64,000 bases of DNA, taken from positions 367,434-431,433 of the forward strand of contig CBDHHF010000032.1 in the NCBI GenBank assembly GCA_965263205.1, written 5' to 3'. The notes below the pieces were generated by a model. That model saw nothing but the letters and a program-made list of their open reading frames with translations. It ran no database searches and was not told the DNA's origin. Every line of letters begins with the position of its first letter. Position 1 is the stretch's first letter. The stretch comes from JBCCIM01 sp965263205 (lineage in GTDB: Bacteria; Bacteroidota; Rhodothermia; Rhodothermales; JAHQVL01). Below, piece by piece: positions 35,110-44,185 of this stretch. The translations under genes and the position numbers were made by a program.

Positions 35110-37703
35110 ACAGCGTCTGTAATCCGGGCAAATACACTGCGTATTTGCTATTCGTCTTACTTGTTACTGCCATATACCCAAAGCTGCTTTCCGCCCAGGA
35201 CCAGCTCGCCGCCGCCGGTACGGCGACCGTTTCCTCAGCCACAGCCAGCTTAACCGATTCCCTCACGCAACACCCAATCTTTCTTGCCCCCATTCACGAA
35301 CCGGTAGATGCAGCGTTTGACCAGGAGCATGTTCGGCTTGCGTTGCGTTTTGAACCCGAAGCCGGCCGCATTTTTGGAGTCGCCAAACTTCGGATTCGGC
35401 CCCGGATCGACTCGCTCAACACGGTACGCTTTGCAGCAGATGGCCTCGAAGTATACGGCGTGCAAGTTGGTGTACTCGATTCGCTCAAAATTGCATCACC
35501 GTATGCAGATACGGCAGACGGGATGCTCGACATACAACTTGACTCGCTGCAAGTACGCGGTGTCCCGTTTGAAGTACAAATCACCTATCGAGCCAATCCC
35601 AAGGCGGGGATGTATTTCCGGGACGTCAACAAAGCCGACACCTCTCACCAGGTCCATATCTGGACTGACGGCACAAACAAAGGCAACAGCTACTGGATTC
35701 CCCTGCTCGACAACCCAACGGATCGCCTGACATCCGAAATCATTGCAACCCTTCCCCCCTCGCTCGACATTTTATCCAACGGACGAATCACAGAGCAGAT
35801 GGAGACGGAAGATGGCATGTCGCTCTTCCACTACGTCCAGGACCAATCACACAATCCTGCTGACATCGGTCTCTTTATTGGCCGCTTTCAAAAATCCACC
35901 CAAACCATCCGCTTAAAAAACGGCTTTTCAGTTGGGATCGACCAGTGGGTATCAGCAGATCAGGCAGCAATTGCCACAGCATCGCTTCAGGAAATCCCGG
36001 ACATTCTGTTTTTCCTGTCTGACAAACTCGACTTCACCTATCCGTGGCCAGGCTATACACAGCTCATTTTTGAAGATGAGTACATGCCAGACCTGAGTTA
36101 CACCGGATTCACGGCGTTCAATGATCGCGTCTTACTCGACGAACGCGCACAAATCGATCTCCCGAATACCCTCCAATTGGCGACAAGTCTTGCCAAACAA
36201 TGGTACGGCCACCTGATAAGTGTGGATCACTGGTCAGATGTTTGGCTCACCGAAAGTCTTGCGTCCTTTATGGGCTTGATGTTCTTGAAATCTACCCAGG
36301 GCGATGCTACCTATTATGCACACCTCTACGCGTTGGCCGGCGCGTATTTCGACGAAGCCGATAGCTACCAGCGCCCACTCGTTTGGAATCAATGGTACAC
36401 GCCTGAAAACCTGCTGGACGCGCATACGCGAGCGAAAGGCGTGTGGTTCTTCCACGCGCTAATGTCGACGATGGGCGAGGACGCCTTCTGGGAATTCCTC
36501 CAGTCATTCACCCGTACCCAGGCTTTCCAAACAACAAATACCGACAAGCTCCTCGAATCGCTTACTCAGGCAAGCGGCGAGCCTTTCAATGCTTTTTTTG
36601 ACCACTGGCTATATAGCGCAGGCCACCCGTCGATCAATCTGAACTACCAGTACGACCTTGTATCTGAGAGCCTGTACGTATCAATCGAGCAATTACAAGA
36701 AGGCTACTTGGTGCCTCCGGTATTCAATCTAGATGTGCCACTGGAAACGTATTCGCTCGCTGGCCCCACCCGGACGGGTATCCAGGTCACCGAACGTGAT
36801 CAACTGTTTTCTTTGCCATTAACCATTCAGCCTCGTTATGTCCAACTGGACCCGGATAACACGCTCCTGTCGAATATTACCGTAGAGCAATCGGCTAACG
36901 CGTGGGTATCACAACTGCGCTATGCTTCCCATCCACTGAGCCAACTTACCGCACTTGAGGCACTTGAGGCATATGCCGACGACCCCGCTCTGTTTATAGG
37001 TTTGCAGAGCGCGCTGAAGTCGCGCCCGATCCCTGTGGTGCGAGCAGCCATTGTTGCTCTGATTGCCAAGCTGCCGGCTTCAGACGCCACCAAACGCTCA
37101 CTGCTTGAAACGTACGAAAACGACGATGACGCCCTTGTTAAACGCGCCGTACTTACCGGACTAGAGGCCTTTGAAGACAAAGCAGACCTCACCATTATCG
37201 CCATGGAAGCAGCACAGGCAGCACCAAGTTATCTGCTGCAGGCGCAGGCTGTCACCTCATTGATCAAAATCCAGGCCCCCAATGCCAACGATCTTTTGCA
37301 GTCGGCCCTCATCACACCCTCCTATGGTGAGTTGATACGACAAGCAGCACTGCGGGCCGTTCAATTTACCGACATGAACACGCGCGATCGCGTACGCCTT
37401 GCTGTAGATTTCAGCAAGCCCAATAACGCCGTTGAAGTACGCCTTGCAGCCATGGAGATTCTCGCGTCTCTTGCAGCATTAGAGAATAAACGTTCGCGTA
37501 CTGCACTTGTTGATTTACTGGATGATCAGCAGGCTGCCATCAGAAAACAAGCTGCGCGCTACCTTGGTAAACTCGGCACGTCAGATGATGCAAAAACCCT
37601 TGAAAAACGACTAAACAAAGAGTTTAACCCCTTTGTTATCGACACGCTCAAGGATGCAATTCGAACGCTTTTAATGCGTTCTGATGCAACCGCCTCTATG
37701 TAA
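35106..37703 (+). CDS. Catalytically inactive M1-aminopeptidase homologue with HEAT-like repeats
   Basis: 865 aa with an N-terminal export signal (YLLFVLLVTAIYPKLLSAQ). Residues about 45-520 have the M1 layout: an N-terminal saddle domain, an exopeptidase-loop region (SYTGFTAFND instead of GxMEN) and the catalytic helix pair. At the HEXXH-x18-E zinc site, the sequence reads ATSLAKQW: His360, Glu361 and His364 of the motif are Thr, Ser and Lys, while the third ligand Glu383 (WLTESLASF) is kept at exactly the right spacing. Zinc binding and peptidase activity should be lost. The C-terminal 250 residues are helical repeats (HEAT-like: VRAAIVALIAKLP, AVLTGLEAFED, VRLAAMEILASLA, IRKQAARYLGKLG). 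A binding or scaffold role is likely, as for TAF2, a dead M1 homologue. Coupled to the upstream flippase-like gene. Confidence 0.88.
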   Translation: MNSVCNPGKYTAYLLFVLLVTAIYPKLLSAQDQLAAAGTATVSSATASLTDSLTQHPIFLAPIHEPVDAAFDQEHVRLALRFEPEAGRIFGVAKLRIRPRIDSLNTVRFAADGLEVYGVQVGVLDSLKIASPYADTADGMLDIQLDSLQVRGVPFEVQITYRANPKAGMYFRDVNKADTSHQVHIWTDGTNKGNSYWIPLLDNPTDRLTSEIIATLPPSLDILSNGRITEQMETEDGMSLFHYVQDQSHNPADIGLFIGRFQKSTQTIRLKNGFSVGIDQWVSADQAAIATASLQEIPDILFFLSDKLDFTYPWPGYTQLIFEDEYMPDLSYTGFTAFNDRVLLDERAQIDLPNTLQLATSLAKQWYGHLISVDHWSDVWLTESLASFMGLMFLKSTQGDATYYAHLYALAGAYFDEADSYQRPLVWNQWYTPENLLDAHTRAKGVWFFHALMSTMGEDAFWEFLQSFTRTQAFQTTNTDKLLESLTQASGEPFNAFFDHWLYSAGHPSINLNYQYDLVSESLYVSIEQLQEGYLVPPVFNLDVPLETYSLAGPTRTGIQVTERDQLFSLPLTIQPRYVQLDPDNTLLSNITVEQSANAWVSQLRYASHPLSQLTALEALEAYADDPALFIGLQSALKSRPIPVVRAAIVALIAKLPASDATKRSLLETYENDDDALVKRAVLTGLEAFEDKADLTIIAMEAAQAAPSYLLQAQAVTSLIKIQAPNANDLLQSALITPSYGELIRQAALRAVQFTDMNTRDRVRLAVDFSKPNNAVEVRLAAMEILASLAALENKRSRTALVDLLDDQQAAIRKQAARYLGKLGTSDDAKTLEKRLNKEFNPFVIDTLKDAIRTLLMRSDATASM

Positions 37704-37913
37704 CACTTCTTCTGTGCCTTCACGGCATCTTCTTTTTGCAAAAGCGCTTCGGACTATTCGCGTATAGATAGCAACGGTTCGCCTCCGGTAGTCTACAATT
37801 CGGGCGAATTAAGTGGGTTGTTTTTTATGTTTCTGTTACGATTGTAATGCGCTAATCCAGGCGGGGATGCACGCTATCTTTTAATACGTTCCAGTAAAAG
37901 ATCAAGGTACCCT

Positions 37914-38174
37914 ATGTTCTTCAATGGAGAAACCCAGCTAGAAAACCCCCTTGCAGACCTCATACCCGATGAGGTATACCAGATGCTTGAGCATCATAGT
38001 TTGTTGAGTGAGAAAGGTATACGCGATTACCACATTCGCATGAAGTTTAAGAATCTTCGCGCGAAAGAAGTGCCGGCGTGCGATGCCATCGAACAGTTAC
38101 GTGAAGAGTATCCGTACCTGCAATTTGATACGGTTCGCAAAATTGTTTACAAACTGAACGGCAGAAAATCGTAA
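37914..38174 (+). CDS. Conserved-looking 86-aa hypothetical protein
   Basis: 86 aa, highly charged and helical, no signal or membrane segment. Pattern: LADLIPDEVYQMLEHHSLL, then IRDYHIRMKFKNLRAK and IEQLREEYPYLQFDTVRKIVYKLN. The last part looks like a small helix-turn-helix or helical DNA/RNA-binding fold, but I cannot assign a family. The coding nature is supported by good codon use and a clean start. The 210 bp upstream (37704-37913) are gene-free and include a weak stem (TGCC at about 37738, GGCA) with T-rich flank, possibly the terminator of the M1-like gene, and a T-rich promoter-like stretch at 37817-37850. Convergent with rlmB, stops 14 bp apart. Confidence 0.65.
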   Translation: MFFNGETQLENPLADLIPDEVYQMLEHHSLLSEKGIRDYHIRMKFKNLRAKEVPACDAIEQLREEYPYLQFDTVRKIVYKLNGRKS

Positions 38175-38187
38175 AGCTTAGCCCTGA

Positions 38188-38973
38188 TCAAGTGGCTGAT
38201 GCATTATGCTTGCATTCAGCAGCCCTGAAAACGAGTAACGCTGTAGCAACCGATACATTAAGGGACTCCATCGGCCCATACATCGGAATTGATACCACGG
38301 TATCACAAGCGTTCTTCACATCAGGCCTCATGCCTCTTGATTCGCTCCCCATGACAATTACAACGGGTTGATCCCAGTCATACGCGCCAAAAGCCACCTC
38401 TCCGTTCGCGTCTGCACCGACAACCCAGTAGCCTCGTTCCTTTAGTTGGACCAGTGTATCTGACAGCTTCTTCACGCGCGCAATAGGCATACGTAAAGCA
38501 GCACCAGCGCTGGTTTTTAACGTTGCGTCGTTTAGCTGTGCCATGTGACGCGTTGGAATAATCACGCCGGCTACGCCTGCCGCCAGTGCGCTCCTCAAGA
38601 TTGCGCCAAAATTGTGTGGATCTTCGATTCCGTCCAGCATCAAGAGCGTAGGTCGCTTTGCCCGTACATCGTCCAAGGTGGGTGCAATACTGCGTAGCAG
38701 ATCGTCTACATCGTGAAAAGCAACGGGCGCCATGGTTGCAATCACCCCCTGGTGATTTGCACGTGGCGCCATCCTGTTCAGTTTGGCTTCGGGCACAAAC
38801 TGAAAGGGAATGGTTTGGCCAGCCGCCAATCTGCGAATGGTATCGATCTCTTCCCCCCTCGCAGACTTATTAATGAGCACCTTGTCTATTTGACTATTCG
38901 ACTCCAGTGCTTCCCGGACGGGTTTACGGCCCAATATGAGCGCCGTCTTTTGGGGCTTCGCTTGTTTGGTCAA
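38188..38973 (-). CDS. rlmB: 23S rRNA (guanosine-2'-O-)-methyltransferase RlmB (SpoU family)
   Basis: 261 aa. The N-terminal ribosomal-protein-L30e-like substrate domain starts LILGRKPVREALES, and the SPOUT catalytic domain contains LDGIEDPHNFGAILRSALAAGV (motif 1), VIVMGSESRGMRP (motif 2) and IPMYGPMESLNVSVATALL (motif 3), which form the trefoil-knot SAM site. The enzyme methylates G2251 (E. coli numbering) in the peptidyl-transferase P loop. The apparent start is TTG at 38973, inside the lgt gene, giving a 50-bp overlap; TTG 38934 would shorten the overlap to 11 bp but trims the conserved N-terminus. The last gene of the hisS-lgt-rlmB run. Confidence 0.92.
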   Translation of the reverse strand: MTKQAKPQKTALILGRKPVREALESNSQIDKVLINKSARGEEIDTIRRLAAGQTIPFQFVPEAKLNRMAPRANHQGVIATMAPVAFHDVDDLLRSIAPTLDDVRAKRPTLLMLDGIEDPHNFGAILRSALAAGVAGVIIPTRHMAQLNDATLKTSAGAALRMPIARVKKLSDTLVQLKERGYWVVGADANGEVAFGAYDWDQPVVIVMGSESRGMRPDVKNACDTVVSIPMYGPMESLNVSVATALLVFRAAECKHNASAT

Positions 38974-39904
38974 TCCTTTTCTTACTCGTTTTTATGACCC
39001 CGATCAAGCCGACCAGGAAGATCAACGTCGAGATAATTTCAGCCTGCGTAACATTTATCCCAAAAAGATCAAATACGTTGTTAACACGAATCTTCTCTAC
39101 AAGAAATCGTTCAACGCCGTTGAACATCATGTAAACAAAAAACAGCCATCCACTCACAAAAGGATGTTTACGCAGACTCCAAAGGATAGCAAAAATCAGC
39201 AGGCTTGCAAAAAACTCGTAAATGGGCGTCGGGTAAACAGGCGCCGCTGAAAGATCGCGCCCCAAAATATTGGCAGGATAGGTTTCTGCCCAAAGCCAAT
39301 CGGGCATCCAGGAAGGCTGCGCGGCCAGGTTTGCAGCGATCCCCCAGTCACCATCTCCTGAAAGGTGGCAGCCCATACGCCCAATGCCGTAAGCTATCAT
39401 TAATCCGGGCGCCAACGAATCAGCAAAGACAGGCACCGACAGGTTGTGTTTGCGCAGATACCAGATCACAGCAGCCGTTCCGGCAAGCAGACCGCCGTAA
39501 AATGTAAAGCCTCCTGACGAAAACAACATGCCAGCAGGATCAGCGAAAAACGTATCCAGGTTTTCGAGTGCATGGAACACTTTAGCGCCAATAAACCCTG
39601 AAACGAGCGCAATGATGGTAATCTGCCAGACCGCATATGAAGGCGATACGGTGACTAATTTACGACTCGCACGACGCTGGCCGCCTCTTCCTTTACCATT
39701 TTTCTTCGGCTCGGCTTTCTGTATATCAGCTGGCATTTTAACGCCGTTGATCATACCAGCGTTGTAATACCGATCAAGCTCTTTTCCCAAAAGCCAGGCC
39801 GCCGTCATCGCGCCAAGCGCAACCATGGCACCAAATGAGTAAATATCAAATGGCAGTTCGATGCCCAATAAATCTTTAAAAAGATCACTCAGGTAGGGAT
39901 ACAT
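38924..39904 (-). CDS. lgt: Prolipoprotein diacylglyceryl transferase
   Basis: 326 aa, polytopic. The Lgt signature is present as GRMGCHLSGDGDWG (family consensus GRxGNFxxGE-type; here the catalytic-region Gly-Arg-Met-Gly-Cys-His replaces GRIGNF). SGGFTFYGGLLAG and PTPIYEFFASLLIF are also family hallmarks, and the C-terminal GVERFLVEKIRVN carries the conserved ERF..E. The enzyme transfers diacylglycerol from phosphatidylglycerol to the lipobox Cys of prelipoproteins in the inner membrane. A basic Gly/Lys-rich insertion (about residues 60-90, AEPKKNGKGRGG) is unusual. Start at 39904, 15 bp after hisS. Confidence 0.92.
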   Translation of the reverse strand: MYPYLSDLFKDLLGIELPFDIYSFGAMVALGAMTAAWLLGKELDRYYNAGMINGVKMPADIQKAEPKKNGKGRGGQRRASRKLVTVSPSYAVWQITIIALVSGFIGAKVFHALENLDTFFADPAGMLFSSGGFTFYGGLLAGTAAVIWYLRKHNLSVPVFADSLAPGLMIAYGIGRMGCHLSGDGDWGIAANLAAQPSWMPDWLWAETYPANILGRDLSAAPVYPTPIYEFFASLLIFAILWSLRKHPFVSGWLFFVYMMFNGVERFLVEKIRVNNVFDLFGINVTQAEIISTLIFLVGLIGVIKTSKKRIDQTSEAPKDGAHIGP

Positions 39905-39919
39905 ACGACGAACTCAGAA

Positions 39920-41221
39920 TCAATGGGAGGTATTACGCTTAATGTATTGGCTTACCTGGTCGAGCGCAATTTCTTCTTGCTCACCGGCTTCCATGCTTTT
40001 TATGTTAGCTTTACCTGAATCTAACTCATTTTCGCCAACGATCACAACAAAGCGTGCTTGCAGCCGATTAGCATCGCGCATTTGTGCCTTCAACGAGCGG
40101 CCTTTCAAATCGAATGCAACACGCAAGCCCGTTTCACGCAGTTGTTGCGCAGCGCCTATAGCCCAGGCAAGAGCTTTTTCACCCAACCCTACCAGGTAGA
40201 CATCGGGACCAGGCGCAACCGGTAGTTCACAGCCAGCAGCATCGAGTGCAATCAACAACCGTTCGATGCCGGCAGCAAATCCGACTGCTGGTACGCCCTG
40301 CTTGCCGCCAATTTCTTTTGCAAGCAAGTCATAGCGTCCACCACCGGCAAGGGCACTCTGTGCACCAAGGTCCGTGCTTTCCAATTCAAACGCTGTACGC
40401 GTGTAATAGTCGAGTCCACGCACCAGGAAGGGATCTTCAACATACGCAACACCGAGGCCGTCAAGCAGGGTTTTGACAGTAGTATAGTGCGCCATGCTAT
40501 CGTCATCAACAAAGTCCATGAGCTTTGGCGCATCCGCGAGTAGCGCACGTTCGTTCTTGTCCTTAGTATCCAAAATGCGAAGCGGATTTTGCGCCAGACG
40601 GTTGCGGCTCACTTCGCTCAAGGCGTCTGCATGCGGAGCTAGATAATCCTGCAGGGCTTGTTTGTACTTCGGCCGGCTTTCCTCATCTCCCAGCGTATTA
40701 ACCCGAAGTTGCATGTTGCCAAGTCCAAAAGCACGATAAATGGCAGCCATCACACCTATAACCTCAGCATCAGCGAGTGCATTGTCTGCACCAATCACTT
40801 CACAACCAAACTGGTGAAATTGACGATACCGGCCTTTTTGCGGCCGCTCGGCGCGAAAACAAGGTCCTATGTAGAACAGCTTTTGAACGCCTCCTTGCTG
40901 CCCGAGGTGATGCTGCAAATATGCCCGCATAACAGGTGCGGTAACCTCTGGACGCAACACGTAGTTTGTATCTTCCCGCGAGAAGGCAAACATCTCTTTA
41001 GAGACAATATCCGTCAATTGTCCAACGCCACGCGCAATCAGTTCCGTGGGCTCCAGAATGGGTGTTTTGACTTCGTGGAAATCGTAACGTGCAAATACAG
41101 ATCGGATGGTTGAGGTGACAAAATCCCAGGCAGCAATATCATGACTGTGCGCACCATCAGAGCCAGAAGATTTGGGTAGAATATCGAATGTGCCTGTAAT
41201 GTTCTTCAGTACTTTACTCAT
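39920..41221 (-). CDS. hisS: Histidyl-tRNA synthetase
   Basis: 433 aa, typical class IIa HisRS. Motif 1 includes FHEVKTPILEPTELIARGVG, motif 2 RAERPQKGRYRQFHQFGCEVIG, the histidine-specific signatures are LVRGLDYYTRTAFEL and the GGGRYD loop (AGGGRYDLL), motif 3 is VGFAAGIERLLIAL; an anticodon-binding domain ends the protein (VVIVGENELDSGKANIKSM). Attaches His to tRNA-His. The ATG overlaps the stop of ptsN by 4 bp (ATGA), so the two are translationally coupled. Confidence 0.97.
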   Translation of the reverse strand: MSKVLKNITGTFDILPKSSGSDGAHSHDIAAWDFVTSTIRSVFARYDFHEVKTPILEPTELIARGVGQLTDIVSKEMFAFSREDTNYVLRPEVTAPVMRAYLQHHLGQQGGVQKLFYIGPCFRAERPQKGRYRQFHQFGCEVIGADNALADAEVIGVMAAIYRAFGLGNMQLRVNTLGDEESRPKYKQALQDYLAPHADALSEVSRNRLAQNPLRILDTKDKNERALLADAPKLMDFVDDDSMAHYTTVKTLLDGLGVAYVEDPFLVRGLDYYTRTAFELESTDLGAQSALAGGGRYDLLAKEIGGKQGVPAVGFAAGIERLLIALDAAGCELPVAPGPDVYLVGLGEKALAWAIGAAQQLRETGLRVAFDLKGRSLKAQMRDANRLQARFVVIVGENELDSGKANIKSMEAGEQEEIALDQVSQYIKRNTSH

Positions 41222-41700
41222 GTAAGACTCAACTCTCCTTCTTGAAATATGGTCAGGATTTGACGAGGGCGTTTCGCTTCGAGCAATCGCGCCCGGAACG
41301 CATCATCATTCATCAACCGAGACACCCTGCTGAGCAGTTTTATGTGTTGTGATTTTGCGCGCTCTGTGCTGACCATTAAAAACAGCATTTGGACAGGAAT
41401 ACCATCAATAGCGTCGTAATTAATGGGTTGTTCCGTTGTGACAAAGGCAGCAACCATACCATCAACAGCGGATGTTTTGGCATGCGGCAACGCCAACCCT
41501 TTGCCAACTCCTGTAGACATCATCGACTCTCGCTTCAAGATTGCAGTCCGCATACCTTCATAATCATTCACATCCGGATGATTCGCGAGTAAATCGATCA
41601 ACTGTCCAAGCACTTCGTCCTTGGATTCACCTTGCAACTTGACGCGCACGACGCCACGCTGCAACAAGTCGTGAATTCCCAGCATACTGGCTGTAACCAT
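41218..41700 (-). CDS. ptsN: PTS IIA-like nitrogen-regulatory protein (PtsN family)
   Basis: 160 aa. EIIA-fructose/Ntr fold with the phosphoryl-accepting His in GKGLALPHAKT (His about residue 67) and the typical helical segment STERAKSQHIKLLSRVSRLM. No HPr or EI is seen in the window, so it is probably a regulator, phosphorylated by a PtsP-like system, rather than a sugar transporter subunit. The start at 41700 has a strong ribosome-binding site (AGAGGTGG). It lies upstream of hisS in a 2-gene unit; the 179 bp before it (to the end of the pseudouridine synthase gene) hold no gene and probably its promoter. Confidence 0.9.
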   Translation of the reverse strand: MVTASMLGIHDLLQRGVVRVKLQGESKDEVLGQLIDLLANHPDVNDYEGMRTAILKRESMMSTGVGKGLALPHAKTSAVDGMVAAFVTTEQPINYDAIDGIPVQMLFLMVSTERAKSQHIKLLSRVSRLMNDDAFRARLLEAKRPRQILTIFQEGELSLT

Positions 41701-41879
41701 ACCACCACCTCTCTTTCAATGCCTGAACCGTTACCTGACCGAAAATCTGTTTCTCAGCCGGCTACGAAATACGAATTACACGCTTTGAAGTTCGGCTATT
41801 TGCATGCTACTACGCTAGCTGATTCAGGGAAGATTTGATTAAGGCAGGAATCGATTCACATCTCTTCCTGGAGCAAACC

Positions 41880-42959
41880 TCAAATCACATCAGCCTCAAC
41901 CGCACGAAGCCGCTCCTCAACAGCCTGCATATCGTCTGGTAAAGGTGATGTAAAATCGACTTCCTCGCCCGTTCCCGGGTGTTTAAACCCAAGCGTTAAG
42001 GCGTGTAGTGCCTGCCGCGGCATCGTCTTGAAGATGTTTGCAAAGAAAGCCCGCCGACGCGCAATCTGTGGACCATAACGCAGCACTTTACCGCCATAGG
42101 TCTCGTCTCCGAGAATGGGATGTCCCAGATTCAACGCATGGACCCTGATTTGATGGGTCCTTCCTGTTTCCAGGCGAAAATGAACTTTGGATACATAGCC
42201 GTAGCGTTCTACAACCTCATAGTTTGTGATGGCGTGTTTCCCCTTATTTGGCGCCACCACGGCCATCTTCCTTCGGTCACGGGTATCCCGCCCAATATTG
42301 GCCTCGATACGTCCTTCCTTGGGGTCGGGTATGCCCCAGACAAAAGACACGTATTGCCGGCGCGTCGTCCGGTTCGCAAATTGTTTGGACAGCGCACCGT
42401 GCGTTTCATTGTCTTTTGCGATTACCAGCAAGCCCGAGGTATCTTTATCCAAACGGTGCACAATACCCGGGCGCACATCAATTTGCTCGGCTGACTGTGG
42501 CTTTGCGTTGACCGTCGATAATCCAAGACTTTCCGGCTGCGTTATCGTGTCAGGGTCAAACGTATATGCCGCCTGTCCCAGATAATGCAAAAGCGCGTTT
42601 ACCAGCGTACCTGTACGATTTCCATACGCTGGATGCACCACCATACCGGGTTCTTTATTTACAATGAGGAGATATTCATCTTCATATACAATGTTTACCG
42701 GAATGTCCTCAGGCACCGCTTCGATGGGTGGTGGACGCTCCAGTGTACAGGAAATGGAATCGTTCGCAAATACCCGCGTAGATGGCTTCTTGATGATAAC
42801 ATCATTAATCGTAACCCGCCCTTCTTTCATGCCTTTTTGCACTTTGGACCGGGTTACATTGGCGATAAACCGAGTGATGTACTGATCGACCCGCTCATCT
42901 TCGGTGTAGCCAGCCGGCACATCGAGTGTGATGATGGTTTCAATTTTGTCCGGTTCCAT
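41880..42959 (-). CDS. RluA/RluD-family rRNA pseudouridine synthase
   Basis: 359 aa, the RluD-like size, with an N-terminal S4 RNA-binding domain (DQYITRFIANVTRSKVQKGMK, then VNDVIIKKPS-type) and the catalytic domain with the family signature HRLDKDTSGLLVIAK containing the catalytic Asp. Further motifs: GMVVHPAYGNRTGTLVNAL and LETGRTHQIRVH. It converts uridines in 23S rRNA helix 69 (RluD) or related sites to pseudouridine. A few acidic residues separate a possible C-terminal extension. It starts 32 bp after the class V aminotransferase gene ends, so an operon with dprA and that gene is possible. Confidence 0.92.
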   Translation of the reverse strand: MEPDKIETIITLDVPAGYTEDERVDQYITRFIANVTRSKVQKGMKEGRVTINDVIIKKPSTRVFANDSISCTLERPPPIEAVPEDIPVNIVYEDEYLLIVNKEPGMVVHPAYGNRTGTLVNALLHYLGQAAYTFDPDTITQPESLGLSTVNAKPQSAEQIDVRPGIVHRLDKDTSGLLVIAKDNETHGALSKQFANRTTRRQYVSFVWGIPDPKEGRIEANIGRDTRDRRKMAVVAPNKGKHAITNYEVVERYGYVSKVHFRLETGRTHQIRVHALNLGHPILGDETYGGKVLRYGPQIARRRAFFANIFKTMPRQALHALTLGFKHPGTGEEVDFTSPLPDDMQAVEERLRAVEADVI

Positions 42960-42991
42960 GTCTCGCCTTCGCTCGGGGTTATCGGTGCACC

Positions 42992-44182
42992 TTAGACCGG
43001 ATAGGTCGCAAGAAGTTTTTCTAATGCATCCAGCACTTGCTTAACTTCTGCCGAGGTATTGTAAAAGGTCGGTGCAAAACGCAGCAGGCCATTCCGCACG
43101 GCAATGTGAATGCCCTGAGCCTTCAACGCTTCGAACAAGGCATCAGCGTCAGGATGCCTGGCAGCAACAATGCCTGATGCATGTGCTGCGTCTGCCTCAC
43201 CGTACAACGAAAAGCCCAGATCGAGTAGTCCCTGTTTGACTTCTCGCATACGCGCCAACACACGCGCCTCACACCAGGCCGGCCCTGTTTCCAGGTAAAA
43301 ATCCAGGGCCGCTCCAAGTGCAGCGATGCCCGTTGCATTCTGCGTGCCTAGCCTGAATTTCTTGGCGTCCTCGTAGAACGATAATTCATAGTCGATCAAC
43401 CGCTCCCAATCAATTGGTCCGTGTAACCAGCCGGCCATGGGATTAAGTTGCTCCAGTAACCGCTGCGTAGCATAAACCAGCCCGATGCCTTGCATCGCCA
43501 TCAACCACTTGTGTCCACCTGTCGAAAGAAAATCGATATGGGCTGCGTTCACATCGACTTGCAACGCCCCCAGTCCCTGAATAGCATCCACACAAAACAA
43601 TACATTGTGCGCTTTGCAAAGCCGGCCCAATTGCTCCACATCAGCTTTGAATCCAGAAAGAAACTGCACCCAACTAACCGACAACAAGCGCGTCTGTGGC
43701 GTAATGAGTGCCTCAACATCTTCCACGGTAAAGGTGCCCTCATGATGCGGCACAAATTGCACGCGTACACCACGTGCCTGCAATTGCATAAACGGATACA
43801 CGTTGGCTGGAAACTCGCACCCCGGGATAAGTATTTCGTCGCCTGGTTGCCAATCCAGCCCCTGTGCCAGTATGTTGAGTCCAGCCGACGTATTTGGCAC
43901 AAACTCAACCTGTGATGCATTCGTGTGCAACATCCGTGCAGCTTTGGCTTTCACCTCCTCAACAACCGGCAAGAAATCAAAATAGTTTTCGATATTATCG
44001 CGATGACGCTCCTCGATAAATGCATGGATTGCCTCGCGGACATGACTTCCTATGGGCGAAACAGCCGCATGGTTCATGTAGACCAAATCATTTGTGTGCG
44101 GGAATGCACGTCTGACGTTTTCGATATCCATAGCTTGGGGTTGTTTTGCGCCGCAATGTACGGCAGACACCCTGCCCAACAC
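42992..44182 (-). CDS. PLP-dependent class V aminotransferase (second copy)
   Basis: 396 aa. Typical class V pattern: VYMNHAAVSPIG near the N-terminus, EFVPNTSAGLNILAQGL for the phosphate loop, FCVDAIQGLGALQVDV with the pyridine-contact Asp, and the PLP lysine in FLSTGGHKWLMAMQG. The last segment (LLRFAPTFYNTSAEV) is close to the last segment of the enzyme at 32 kb (IRISPNVYNDAEDV), so the two are probably distant paralogues. It starts 3 bp after dprA ends. The reaction is not evident; cysteine-desulfurase-type or kynureninase-like activities are possible. Confidence 0.88.
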   Translation of the reverse strand: MLGRVSAVHCGAKQPQAMDIENVRRAFPHTNDLVYMNHAAVSPIGSHVREAIHAFIEERHRDNIENYFDFLPVVEEVKAKAARMLHTNASQVEFVPNTSAGLNILAQGLDWQPGDEILIPGCEFPANVYPFMQLQARGVRVQFVPHHEGTFTVEDVEALITPQTRLLSVSWVQFLSGFKADVEQLGRLCKAHNVLFCVDAIQGLGALQVDVNAAHIDFLSTGGHKWLMAMQGIGLVYATQRLLEQLNPMAGWLHGPIDWERLIDYELSFYEDAKKFRLGTQNATGIAALGAALDFYLETGPAWCEARVLARMREVKQGLLDLGFSLYGEADAAHASGIVAARHPDADALFEALKAQGIHIAVRNGLLRFAPTFYNTSAEVKQVLDALEKLLATYPV

Positions 44183-44185
44183 AAG

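Noticed and set aside
35106..37703. Active M1 aminopeptidase
   Set aside because: Three of the four zinc/catalytic positions are replaced.
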